From Algoriphagus ornithinivorans (GTDB taxonomy: Bacteria > Bacteroidota > Bacteroidia > Cytophagales > Cyclobacteriaceae), in contig NZ_FOVW01000008.1 of the NCBI RefSeq assembly GCF_900115305.1, positions 1-64,000 on the forward strand: a stretch of DNA of 64,000 bases. The letters run 5' to 3'. Positions 35,900 through 43,931 of this stretch are shown piece by piece; the first letter of the stretch is position 1, and every line of letters starts with the position of its first letter. The notes below the pieces were generated by a model. The model worked only from the letters and a program-made list of their open reading frames with translations. It searched no databases and was not told the DNA's origin. A program made the position numbers and the translations under genes.

Positions 35900-35918
35900 A
35901 TTTAAAATCACTTACTAA

Positions 35919-36371
35919 ATGGATTTCAATAAAGAAGAAGATTTTAACGAGTTATCATTTTATACCTTGTCTCATAAGGATCCCTCATTCATACATCAAC
36001 ATATTGTAGATGCGTATGGAGCACAAATAGCCGATGAAACAACTAAGGAAATAAGAACGATATTCTCGCTCGTAGGACTCTACTTGTATTTGGAAAAGGG
36101 ATATACAGGAAGAGAAGTACAAGGATTTCATATATTAATGTCAAAAAATAAAATAAAATGGCCAAAAATAGACTTCCCAAAAAACCGAGGAGAAATAAAT
36201 GTGTCTGATGTATTGACAGTTAAATCAGGTTTTGAAAGAGATAAAATGATACGAAATTGGTGTTTGTCTATTTGGGGAGAATACAGAGAAAGCAGAAACT
36301 TAATTGTTGAAATAGTAGAGAAATACGAAAAAATTAAAAAACGAACCGCTAACAAGGAATATAAAAAATAG
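35919..36371 (+). CDS. Cassette 3 ORF: DUF5946-like protein
   Basis: A 150-residue cytoplasmic protein. ELSFYTLSHKDPSFIHQHIV, DAYGAQIADE and LVGLYLYLEKGYTGREVQ match what I recall of the DUF5946 family of unknown function. The last codons (ANKEYKK) run into the attC-like site: the stop at 36371 is 18 bp past its left core. This overlap of gene end and attC is seen in some integron cassettes. It starts 19 bp after the core of palindrome 2. Confidence 0.75.
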   Translation: MDFNKEEDFNELSFYTLSHKDPSFIHQHIVDAYGAQIADETTKEIRTIFSLVGLYLYLEKGYTGREVQGFHILMSKNKIKWPKIDFPKNRGEINVSDVLTVKSGFERDKMIRNWCLSIWGEYRESRNLIVEIVEKYEKIKKRTANKEYKK

Positions 36372-36480
36372 GCAGAATATTTACAAACAAAAAGATTTTG
36401 GCTCGAATCAAAGTTGGGTCTTAAATGAACGTTTCGCACTTCGAATCGCCTACTTTTCATATACTAACCGTTAGCGGTCA
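36344..36480 (+). repeat. attC-like palindrome 3 (137 bp)
   Basis: Left core AACCGCTAAC (36344-36353) pairs with the start of cassette 3 (GTTAGCGGT, nine bases). Right core GTTAGCGGTCA (36470-36480). Inner arms at 36359-36373 and 36448-36462 pair at 13 of 15 positions (ATAT..ATAGGC with GCCTA..ATAT). It overlaps the end of the DUF5946-like gene. Confidence 0.72.
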
Positions 36481-36491
36481 GGTAAAATCAA

Positions 36492-36854
36492 TCAACATTT
36501 GCCCTCCTTAACATCTTGAATGCCTTCAATAAGCATTTTCTTAACCCGCTTGAATTGTGTGATTTTAGAGTCAATTTCTATGATTTTAGCTTCCAAAGCT
36601 TGAATCTTTTTCTCTTCGGATAATTGATGGTTAAACCAGTCTTCTAATAAATCCTTTATTTCCGACAAAGTGAAGCCAATTTCTTTAGCCTCCTTAATTA
36701 ATTGAATCTTTTCAATCAGACTTTCATCATATTGTTTGTAATTATTAGTCTTAACTGTTTTATTATTTTCACCTTTAAACAGTCCATAATTTTCATAATA
36801 CCGTAGCGTATGAACTGATACACCTGTTCGTTTCGATAATTCACTTATTAACAT
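36492..36854 (-). CDS. Cassette 4: MerR-family regulator
   Basis: A 120-residue regulator. I start at the Met of MLISELSKRTGVSVHTLRYYENYGLFKG (36854), since the longer frame adds a leader reading back through the operator. The winged helix is followed by a coiled-coil dimer helix (residues 75-110), and the short C-terminal tail has a single Cys (EGKC), so thiol metal binding is not evident. It is transcribed against the other cassette genes and diverges from the membrane gene at 36958, with a MerR-type operator between. Confidence 0.88.
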   Translation of the reverse strand: MLISELSKRTGVSVHTLRYYENYGLFKGENNKTVKTNNYKQYDESLIEKIQLIKEAKEIGFTLSEIKDLLEDWFNHQLSEEKKIQALEAKIIEIDSKITQFKRVKKMLIEGIQDVKEGKC

Positions 36855-36882
36855 TGTCTGATTTTTTGTTGAAAAAAACTCA

Positions 36883-36915
36883 AAGCATAGACTATACTCT
36901 ATGCTTGTAGGTTTC
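36883..36915 (+). promoter_or_regulatory. MerR-type operator and promoter
   Basis: AAGCATAGA-ctatac-TCTATGCTT (36883-36906) is a perfect 9-bp inverted repeat with a 6-bp centre. TAGGTTTC at 36908-36915 resembles the -7 element TAnnTTTG for the rightward genes, with no TTG at the usual distance. That is what one expects of a promoter needing MerR-type activation. Confidence 0.65.
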
Positions 36916-36957
36916 AAACCTAAGACATATATTTAAAATTTACCAAAAAAAAATCGG

Positions 36958-37359
36958 ATGAACAGATTAACAGACTTAAAATTTCTATTTACAGCGGTTG
37001 CCATATTAGAGTTTTTCTATTTCGCAGCAGCAATGCTACCACCTTCATTAATTCCATTGGCAACAGGCTGGAACTTATCACCAGATGGGCATTGGATTGC
37101 CAAATTAATCGGATTGTCTCTTGGAACAATGGGTTATATTGCTTGGATTTTCAGAAAAAAGCCTCATTTGGGCGTTGCAAAAGGACTTGCGTTTTATCAA
37201 ATGGCGAGTGCTACTATGGATTGGGTTATGTGGTTAGTAATGAAAGATGAAGGCATTTTCAATAACTCATTGGCTGAAACAACAGTAATTGCCGCGATTG
37301 TTTCACACTACTTTTTTGGCATCCTCCTTATCATCGCTATTAATAAATCAAATGGATAG
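36958..37359 (+). CDS. Cassette 4: four-helix membrane protein
   Basis: A 133-residue membrane protein with hydrophobic helices near 8-28, 45-63, 77-95 and 107-128. No family is recognised with confidence; it looks like small DUF4345/DoxX-type membrane proteins in pattern only. It is divergent from the MerR gene across the operator, so it is the likely regulated gene. Its end overlaps the next start by 8 bp. Confidence 0.7.
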   Translation: MNRLTDLKFLFTAVAILEFFYFAAAMLPPSLIPLATGWNLSPDGHWIAKLIGLSLGTMGYIAWIFRKKPHLGVAKGLAFYQMASATMDWVMWLVMKDEGIFNNSLAETTVIAAIVSHYFFGILLIIAINKSNG

Positions 37360-37834
37360 TATCATAGCTTACTTTAATGGTGAAAGAGTTCAATGCACGA
37401 TTGGTGCTATTGCCTCAATTCTATTAATTGCGTGTTCAATCTTTTTTCTATTTCAGCAAAAGGTCTTTCTTAAAGGTATAGCCTATGCTGTAATCCCTCT
37501 TGCTACTTTATTGCTTGTTGTCTGTCTTGGAGTTCTCTTTGGAGTATCAAATCATAATAACAAAGTCACCACATTTTATAATGAGTCTCCTGGGATGATT
37601 CAAAGTGAAGAGATTCCAAGAGTTGAACAGGTTATTAAAACCTTTAGTAATCTAATGAAAGTTGAGATAGCTATTGGACTCATTGGCTTAATCTTGGCAA
37701 TAGTATTTTGGAACAACGAGTTGATTAAAGGAATAGCTATCGGACTAATGCTAATGGGACTTGTTCTTTTAACATTTGATTTTATTGCTGAGTCTCGAGC
37801 TGAAAAGTATCTGATTCTCTTGAAATCAATCTAA
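37352..37834 (+). CDS. Cassette 4: membrane protein of unknown function
   Basis: A 160-residue protein. ATG 37352 is chosen; the frame from 37289 lies within the upstream gene. Four hydrophobic helices occur (about 15-34, 41-64, 101-119 and 124-146) with a polar loop of about 35 residues (SNHNNKVTTFYNESPG) after the second. The family is unknown. Overlap with the preceding gene indicates co-translation. It ends 22 bp before palindrome 4. Confidence 0.7.
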   Translation: MDSIIAYFNGERVQCTIGAIASILLIACSIFFLFQQKVFLKGIAYAVIPLATLLLVVCLGVLFGVSNHNNKVTTFYNESPGMIQSEEIPRVEQVIKTFSNLMKVEIAIGLIGLILAIVFWNNELIKGIAIGLMLMGLVLLTFDFIAESRAEKYLILLKSI

Positions 37835-37856
37835 ATTAGTACTAAGAAGAAACCCG

Positions 37857-37991
37857 AACCGCTAACAATGTATATATAAGAATAGGCGATATGGCAGTAA
37901 TTTCAAGCCCTTTGCCTAGTATCTTACTTTTTATTTAACTGGAAGTTTCTCCCTTCGAAATGCCTTCCGTTTCATACCCGAACCGTTACCA
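37857..37991 (+). repeat. attC-like palindrome 4 (135 bp)
   Basis: Left core AACCGCTAAC (37857-37866) pairs with the start of cassette 4 (GTTAGCGGT from 36470). Right core GTTACCA (37985-37991) differs, as it would if it came from the neighbour on the right. Inner arms are weaker: GTAT with ATAC, and AGGC with GCCT. No further matching left core was found to the right, so the array seems to end here. Confidence 0.65.
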
Positions 37992-38042
37992 ATTGAAAGA
38001 CGTAGTCGTAAAAACCACGGAGCATACCCCCAGATTGATTCA

Positions 38043-39410
38043 TCAATCATTCCCAACGAAATTGGCTCTACCAAAGAATCTTCGATTTACGAAGTTATTG
38101 AGATTGGAACCAAAGCGGTAATTAAAGCCAAATCTGGAATCCACGGTGTATGCTGAAGGCAGGGTTACCCTCCCACTCAATATATCCTGCTCGGTAAAAT
38201 CTCCCGAAGCCAGATATATCTGGTCCTTCACATAGTTGCCTTCTACCCTCATAAAGAAAGAAAAATTACCAGTAACACGGACTTCTGCGCTGATATTCAT
38301 ACCTGTGGACCAAGAGCTGAAATCATCTAGATAATTTCTCAGTCGATATCCTATTTCCAGGTTACCCCAACGCTGATTGAGACCTAGACTGGCTCTCAAG
38401 CTATGGAGAACCCTGGTTTCCTCAAGAACACCGGAAATCGTTTCTTCGACATAGCTATTTCTCCTGACTTCGACCCCATAGTTCACTCTTAGAAATCTGG
38501 AATTCTGTACTGCTTCCGGGAAAAAATTATACTCCACGGCTGGTCTAAAGCTGGTCTGGAACTGATAATTGAAGCGGGTGTTCTGACGACCCGCTATATC
38601 ATATCCATAGGACCATTGAGGTGAAATAGCTTTCACAAGCTGATGGCTAAAGCCAAATTCTGATACATCAAAATTATTCTGAACTTGATCGATAATCTGG
38701 TTACCACTTTCATCGAGAACCGGATTGCCATTGGCATCAACTCTAGGTACTTTTTGAATCGTTCTTCTCAGCCTTTCATCTATACGCCCGGATAGGGAAA
38801 TTTTCCATTTATCTGTTATTCGATTAATATTGACATCTCCACCAATGTTGATTTGCCTGCTCAACTCTTCCAGTTCAATATTTGCATTACTACCCACATT
38901 AAAAACCCAATAATTCCAAGGATCTACAGTTTCCTCCTCTTCTTCTGAAAAATTAGCAGGGTCAGTCTTCATATTGATTTCAATCCCTTCTCCAGCTTTA
39001 GTTTTCGCAACATAAGGAGCTAAACCTAATTTGATAAAGCGGGTGAGTTTTTCCCTTACTTCAAAGTCTGTATCCGTCTGTTTGGTATTGACATAGAGGG
39101 TATCTCTTCTTCCCGCATGGATGTTTTGTTGGCCTATAAACAAAAGTTGATATTGCCTTCCACCGCCTCCGGATCTGTTATTGTTAATCAGGAGAAAGAC
39201 ATCAGCGGTTTGATTATCCCTATAAAAGTCAACTGCTGTGATTTCCGTTCTGATAAAATCCATATCACAACCACCATCCCAGCGTTCACAGCCATCGATA
39301 AATACTCTAAGTCTATTGGGGATTTTATTATTATCAACGAGCGTTTGACTAATTGAAGCCGTAGTCAAAGAGAAGAAGCTCAGGGCCAATAACAGTAGTA
39401 CTTTGTTCAT
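38043..39410 (-). CDS. Outer-membrane beta-barrel-like protein
   Basis: A 455-residue exported protein with a signal peptide (VLLLLALSFFSLTTASIS). From about residue 180 the sequence shows alternating polar and hydrophobic strands with aromatic ends (WKISLSGRIDERL, FSFFMRVEGNYVKD, FGFNYRFGSNLNNF), typical of Bacteroidota outer-membrane barrels. The N-terminal part has a short acidic run (EEEEETVD). No named family is recognised. It is on the strand opposite the cassettes and probably a resident gene. Confidence 0.7.
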   Translation of the reverse strand: MNKVLLLLALSFFSLTTASISQTLVDNNKIPNRLRVFIDGCERWDGGCDMDFIRTEITAVDFYRDNQTADVFLLINNNRSGGGGRQYQLLFIGQQNIHAGRRDTLYVNTKQTDTDFEVREKLTRFIKLGLAPYVAKTKAGEGIEINMKTDPANFSEEEEETVDPWNYWVFNVGSNANIELEELSRQINIGGDVNINRITDKWKISLSGRIDERLRRTIQKVPRVDANGNPVLDESGNQIIDQVQNNFDVSEFGFSHQLVKAISPQWSYGYDIAGRQNTRFNYQFQTSFRPAVEYNFFPEAVQNSRFLRVNYGVEVRRNSYVEETISGVLEETRVLHSLRASLGLNQRWGNLEIGYRLRNYLDDFSSWSTGMNISAEVRVTGNFSFFMRVEGNYVKDQIYLASGDFTEQDILSGRVTLPSAYTVDSRFGFNYRFGSNLNNFVNRRFFGRANFVGND

Positions 39411-39840
39411 TTAATCTGGTTTAGTTCATGTTGACCGTGTGGTTTCGGTCATAAATTAATTCCAATCATCATCGCTCCCTGTTTTACTAATGATGCTTGA
39501 AAAGGAGTAATCTTTTTTCCCGAAGGAGTTGATAATATCCTTTTCTTCAATCGGATATTTTTCATCCTTTTTTATGCAATCAAACTAGTAAAAGGATGTG
39601 AAAGGCATACAAACTTTGGGTGAGAGTATGTTCTTGGAATAGTCCAAACGTATAAACAAAATACGCTATTAAAAAGGAATATAAGCACCAGTGGTTTGAT
39701 AGGGTATTCGAGCGGTAATGGCATTAATCAACTAGCCAAATTCAGCAACACAACTAAAAACGGAATCCAACGAGATACTACTAAGTTTTTCCTATTTGGT
39801 CTGAATGTCGGTTGTCAGATTTATGGGAATTAAAATCTTA
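39411..39840. other. Gene-free stretch upstream of the barrel gene
   Basis: Holds the probable promoter of the barrel gene near its left end. The rest shows no ORF with family signal, no terminator hairpin and no clear repeat. It runs into repeats R1 and R2 at 39841. Confidence 0.4.
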
Positions 39841-40008
39841 TCTGATTATCCGCAATCATGCCAGTTGCCTTATTTTCTTTGCTTGACTGGTTGGAAGACC
39901 GATGACCGAAGACCCAGCCACGGCAGGCAGGCGAAGCTTCCGGATTCTGATCCTTTTAGCAGACATTAAGCCGTATTTTTGTCAATACTGGTAAGAAAGC
40001 GGATATCC
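39841..40008 (+). repeat. Dispersed repeats R1 and R2 joined
   Basis: 39841-39912 is R1 (inverted copy at 500-571), and 39932-40005 is R2 (direct copy at 34077-34150). The 20-bp link has CCACGGCAGGCAGG. The joined form may be the complete element. No integrase homology follows here. From 40009 to 40180 no gene was found; a short in-frame tail (NLRKLEEKIS) before 40172 could be a remnant. Confidence 0.7.
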
Positions 40009-40180
40009 AAAAAATTTTATATTGGACAGTGAGCTAAATTCAACAGATACTCACCAAGCTATTGAAAATTGCTATTTTCAACTGAGGAAAATGAACCTGC
40101 AATCACTTTAAATCCAGAAATGGACGGATTATTCATCAACCTTAGAAAGCTTGAAGAAAAAATAAGCTAAAAGTAAAGTA

Positions 40181-41077
40181 ATGGAATTCGTAGAACTATC
40201 TGACATTCGATATGGCTTTGCCAAAGATTTTAAACACGACAAAAACCTCAGGAAAAGTTTCAATCAATTAACAGAGTCCATTTTTGGATTCAGCTTAGAA
40301 GACTGGTACCAAGAGGGATTATGGGGGGATTATTACATCCCATATTCGCTTTTGCATCACAATCAGGTCATCTCGAATGTTTCTATAAACAAAATCGAAT
40401 TTGATATCGACAATGAACGGAAGGTAGGCATTCAGATTGGGACTGTGATGACTGACAAAAGATTCCGTCATAAAGGGCTTAACAGGTTCCTTATGGAACA
40501 AGTAATGAACGAATGGAAAGACCAAGCCGATTTTATCTACCTCTTTGCAAATGATACAGTGCTCGATTTCTATCCAAAATTTAATTTCAGGAGAATGGAG
40601 GAATATCAGTATACGAAAAAAATCAATACTCGAAGCTCTATTAAATCCTTCAGAAAACTGAATATGGAAGAAACTAAAGAACAGGCCTTTCTAATAAAAA
40701 GGATGAAGGAGTCCATTCCTACTTCAAGGATTTCTATGCGAAACAACCCATCCTTGATCATGTTTTACTGTAATTCATTCAAGAAAAATAGTGTTTATTA
40801 TATAGAGGAACACAACGCAATTACAATCGCAGAGTATGTGGGTGATACTTTATATCTGGATGAGATATTCTCAACAAAACCACTGAATATCCATGACGTA
40901 ATTCAGACCATGGTTGATGAAAGCATTGCTCAAGTGGTCTTGGGATTTACACCTTTGGACGAAATAGGTTTTGATAAACACTTAATAAAGGGTTCGGACA
41001 CCCTTTTCATGCTGAAGGATACACATGACTTTTTCATAAATAAACACTGGATGTTTCCTGTACTATCACATGCCTGA
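40181..41077 (+). CDS. GNAT-family N-acetyltransferase with C-terminal extension
   Basis: A 298-residue protein. The N-terminal 150 residues are a GNAT domain: IGTVMTDKRFRHKGLNRFLMEQVMNEW is the acetyl-CoA loop and FYPKFNFRRMEEYQYTKKI the closing strands. The C-terminal half gives a second fold, as in Eis-like and related two-domain acetyltransferases. The substrate is unknown. It stands alone, downstream of repeat R2. Confidence 0.85.
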   Translation: MEFVELSDIRYGFAKDFKHDKNLRKSFNQLTESIFGFSLEDWYQEGLWGDYYIPYSLLHHNQVISNVSINKIEFDIDNERKVGIQIGTVMTDKRFRHKGLNRFLMEQVMNEWKDQADFIYLFANDTVLDFYPKFNFRRMEEYQYTKKINTRSSIKSFRKLNMEETKEQAFLIKRMKESIPTSRISMRNNPSLIMFYCNSFKKNSVYYIEEHNAITIAEYVGDTLYLDEIFSTKPLNIHDVIQTMVDESIAQVVLGFTPLDEIGFDKHLIKGSDTLFMLKDTHDFFINKHWMFPVLSHA

Positions 41078-41235
41078 ATTGACCTTGAGCACTCCAAATC
41101 CTTCTGACTAAGTCCAATCATTCAACCGCTAAATTCCGTAAATTGAAATAGCTGAAAATGTCTGATTCTTTATAGATAATTCAATTCCTGATTCAGCTAA
41201 CAGCTGACAGTCAGTAATTAATAGGTTTAAAACAA

Positions 41236-41910
41236 ATGAAACAAATACTCATAATATATGCTTTGATTTTTTTGATTTTTTGCGGAAAAATGACTCCCAA
41301 AATTGACCAAGGAACAGGTGAAGCAAAAAGACAGGAAATTGAACTGAACGAGGTGAATTTAACCGATACTACAGTAAATTTTCTTTGGAGAGATCTGAAG
41401 TATGATTCTATACAAAATCAGACATCCAGCACTATTTTTTTGAATGAAGAGTATATTAAATCCATTACCCCTCAGGAAAAAGCAGCACTTGGATATGTTG
41501 CTACCTTTATAGGGAATGAGTGCCGGTGGGATGGGAAGGCAAATGAAGACAGAAGCAATTTGGACTGTAAAATAATTTCAGCCCTCGGGCTTGGTTATCA
41601 ATGCTCGGAGAATCACCTCGGATTTTTAAGGAAATGGTTTGCTACTGATGAACAAGTTTTATCTAAACTAGAGGCTTGCCCAACAATTCCAAACACAGCG
41701 ACAGTTCAAAACACATTCGATGAAATTGTCATTGCCACGAAGGGAAACTCTATTTCAGTTTATTTTAAAGCAAGTGGAGTTAACTTGAGGGAAGAAGAAA
41801 GTTGGAATTGGTCAGAAACAGTTTATTTCAGTGCGACAACAGACAATTTGAATTTGGTGAAAAAAGATAGATCGGAAGTTAGTCGTGAAAAGTTTGAAAT
41901 GAGTGAGTAA
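41236..41910 (+). CDS. Exported protein of unknown function
   Basis: A 224-residue protein with a hydrophobic leader (ILIIYALIFLIFC) ending at a Cys near 16; the lipobox is weak. The mature part contains four more Cys (NECRWDGKAN, DCKIISALGLGYQCS, EACP) that could form disulfides. No family is recognised. The 158 bp before it hold weak inverted repeats (AGCTGAA with TTCAGCT) but no convincing att site. Confidence 0.65.
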   Translation: MKQILIIYALIFLIFCGKMTPKIDQGTGEAKRQEIELNEVNLTDTTVNFLWRDLKYDSIQNQTSSTIFLNEEYIKSITPQEKAALGYVATFIGNECRWDGKANEDRSNLDCKIISALGLGYQCSENHLGFLRKWFATDEQVLSKLEACPTIPNTATVQNTFDEIVIATKGNSISVYFKASGVNLREEESWNWSETVYFSATTDNLNLVKKDRSEVSREKFEMSE

Positions 41911-42099
41911 TTAAGATTTATTCTGATCCGGCTAATAGAATTTTAAAAGACTCGAGGCACCTTTCAAAACCTCAGAGTTTGCCTATAAAAACTCAAATCC
42001 AATAAACATTTGAAGATTAGATTGGCTTTGTCCTGAATCTTGGGATTTATCAACTTTGATTGAGACTTTAGCCTGAAATTAATTAAACCCTTGTCACCC

Positions 42100-42531
42100 A
42101 TGAAAATCAGCACTTTTCTCACATTCGTTGGAGATAACTGCGGTAAGGCCACAGAAGCAATCAATTTCTACACCTCTATTTTTCCGAATTCGGAAGTAAA
42201 AAGGATCGTAAATTATGCAGAAGGTGAGCCTGGCGGAACACCAGACTTGATCAAGTTTGGAGTTTTCACTTTAAACGGCACGGAATACCAAGTCTCCGAA
42301 AGTAATTACAAACACAATTGGTCATTTACTCCAGGAGTATCCTTATTTATTTCTTCCGAATCGGAAGATCAAATTGAAATCTTATTCGAGAAACTATCTA
42401 GCGAGGGAGGTCAAGTGATGGTTCCCCTTGACAATTATGCCGGAGATGGGGATTACGGTTTTGGGGAAAAATTCGGTTGGTGCGAGGATAAATATGGGGT
42501 TTCTTGGCAATTTGTACTGATCAACCGGTAA
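42100..42531 (+). CDS. VOC-family protein (PhnB-like)
   Basis: A 143-residue protein. ATG 42100 is preferred to TTG 42091. It starts KISTFLTFVGDNCGKATEAINFY and has VMVPLDNYAGDGDYGFGEKFGWCEDKYGVSWQF, the signature of the PhnB / 3-demethylubiquinone-methyltransferase-like branch of the vicinal-oxygen-chelate superfamily. Members are often of unknown function. It is a single gene. Confidence 0.9.
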   Translation: MKISTFLTFVGDNCGKATEAINFYTSIFPNSEVKRIVNYAEGEPGGTPDLIKFGVFTLNGTEYQVSESNYKHNWSFTPGVSLFISSESEDQIEILFEKLSSEGGQVMVPLDNYAGDGDYGFGEKFGWCEDKYGVSWQFVLINR

Positions 42532-42737
42532 ATCTCAGGCATTATATGCATTCTGAAATCAGTTGTAAGCTAAAATAAACAGTGTTTGCTTTCTATCTCT
42601 ATTCAAATGAGATGCATACTTTCCCCAATCAATTCATTATTCTCGCACATTAGATTTTTCCAGATATCGCATATAAACTTCTCAGATTTATTTTATTTGC
42701 TTTTTCCACTATTCAAAAACATAATCACTGTCATTGA

Positions 42738-43907
42738 ATGACTGCAAAAGATATACTAGGAAACCCGGATTACCTCGCAATATCCTATGGAGGATATAGA
42801 AAGAACTCCAGAAGTATTCAGCCTACCGTAACTCAGCTGAAAGAAGATTTACTCATTCTTCATGCTATGGGCATACGCCTTCTGAGAACTTACAATGTAC
42901 ACTTACCTCATGCTTCAAATGTGCTCAAAGCCATTTCTGAGCTGAATCAGGAGAAACAAGGCTTTGAAATGTATGTCATGCTGGGAGCATGGATCGATTG
43001 CAAAAATGCCTGGACAGATAAGCAACCTGATCATTTTCAGGAAAGCGAACGAAATCAGGTCGAAATTGCAAAAAGCGTTGAGCTGGCAAATCAATATCCT
43101 GAAATCGTCAAAATCATAGCTGTAGGAAATGAAGCCATGGTCAAATGGGCCGAATCTTATTATGTACAGCCAGAGGTAATCTTGAAATGGGTCAAGCACC
43201 TACAAAACCTGAAGAAAAAGCAGCAAATCCCATCGGAACTTTGGATCACCTCTTCGGATGATTTTTCATCTTGGGGTGGTGGAGATCCCCTTTACCATAC
43301 CCCCTCGCTCAATCAGTTGATTCGGGAAGTGGATTTTATTTCCATGCACACTTACCCCATGCACAATACCCACTATCATCCGATATTTTGGGGAGTCAGT
43401 CCCTCGGAGAAAAAGCTTTCTAAAAAAGAAAAGCTAGAAAAAGCCATGCAAAGAGCCCGAGACTTTGCTATAGGACAATATCAGCAAGTGAAGGCTTATG
43501 TGGAAAAAATTGCCCCTGGAAAACCCGTACATATAGGAGAAACCGGTTGGGCCAGCAGTTCGGATGGATTTTATGGTCTGGAAGGATCCAGAGCCTGCGA
43601 TGAGTACAAGGAAATGCTATACTACCAGGAAATGAGAAACTGGACAAATAGCCAAGGAATTTCCTGTTTCTATTTTGAAGCTTTTGATGAACCCTGGAAA
43701 GACTCAGGAAATGCACAGGGCTCAGAAAATCATTTTGGTTTGATTACCGTGGACGGTAAAGTCAAAGCTGCGCTTTGGGAACAGTTTGAAGCAGGAGTTT
43801 TCGAAGGTTTAACCCGTGATGGGAAACCACTCAAACAGACCAAAAAAGGGAATATTGAATTGGCTCTCAGAGCTGCCATGATCCCTCCCCCAAACGAGCA
43901 CTTATAA
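42738..43907 (+). CDS. GH17-family glycoside hydrolase (first of two)
   Basis: A 389-residue protein with a GH17-like TIM barrel: ISYGGYRKNSRSIQPTVTQL, LRTYNVHLPHASNVLKAI, the acid/base Glu in IIAVGNEAMVKW and the nucleophile Glu in HIGETGWASSS. GH17 enzymes act on beta-1,3-glucans such as laminarin. No signal peptide is present, so it should work in the cytoplasm on imported oligosaccharides. It is the first gene of a run with GH30 (24 bp gap) and a second GH17. Confidence 0.88.
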   Translation: MTAKDILGNPDYLAISYGGYRKNSRSIQPTVTQLKEDLLILHAMGIRLLRTYNVHLPHASNVLKAISELNQEKQGFEMYVMLGAWIDCKNAWTDKQPDHFQESERNQVEIAKSVELANQYPEIVKIIAVGNEAMVKWAESYYVQPEVILKWVKHLQNLKKKQQIPSELWITSSDDFSSWGGGDPLYHTPSLNQLIREVDFISMHTYPMHNTHYHPIFWGVSPSEKKLSKKEKLEKAMQRARDFAIGQYQQVKAYVEKIAPGKPVHIGETGWASSSDGFYGLEGSRACDEYKEMLYYQEMRNWTNSQGISCFYFEAFDEPWKDSGNAQGSENHFGLITVDGKVKAALWEQFEAGVFEGLTRDGKPLKQTKKGNIELALRAAMIPPPNEHL

Positions 43908-43931
43908 CCCAAGTCTCTTCTGATTCTCAAT

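Larger units (their letters stand above)
34162..37991 (+). mobile_element. Integron-like cassette array A (integrase remnant, core site, four cassettes)
   Basis: The order is: truncated tyrosine recombinase, core site at 34588, cassette 1 (lipoprotein), cassette 2 (lipoprotein), cassette 3 (DUF5946-like), cassette 4 (MerR regulator and two membrane proteins), final palindrome at 37857-37991. Each cassette ends in a palindrome whose left core is the reverse complement of that cassette's own first bases. That is expected if cassettes insert and leave as circles cut inside the right core. The integrase is on the same strand as the cassettes. It lacks its N-terminal half, so the array cannot move by its own enzyme. 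Confidence 0.7.

Noticed and set aside
38043..39410. Barrel gene as a fifth, reversed cassette
   Set aside because: No left core matching GTTACCAATT was found between 38.0 and 40.2 kb, and the gene is large and looks resident.
41080..41235. Possible att-like site before the exported-protein gene (ACCGCTAAA, AGCTGAA/TTCAGCT)
   Set aside because: The core words do not pair with each other or with a cassette start, so the integron rule is not met.
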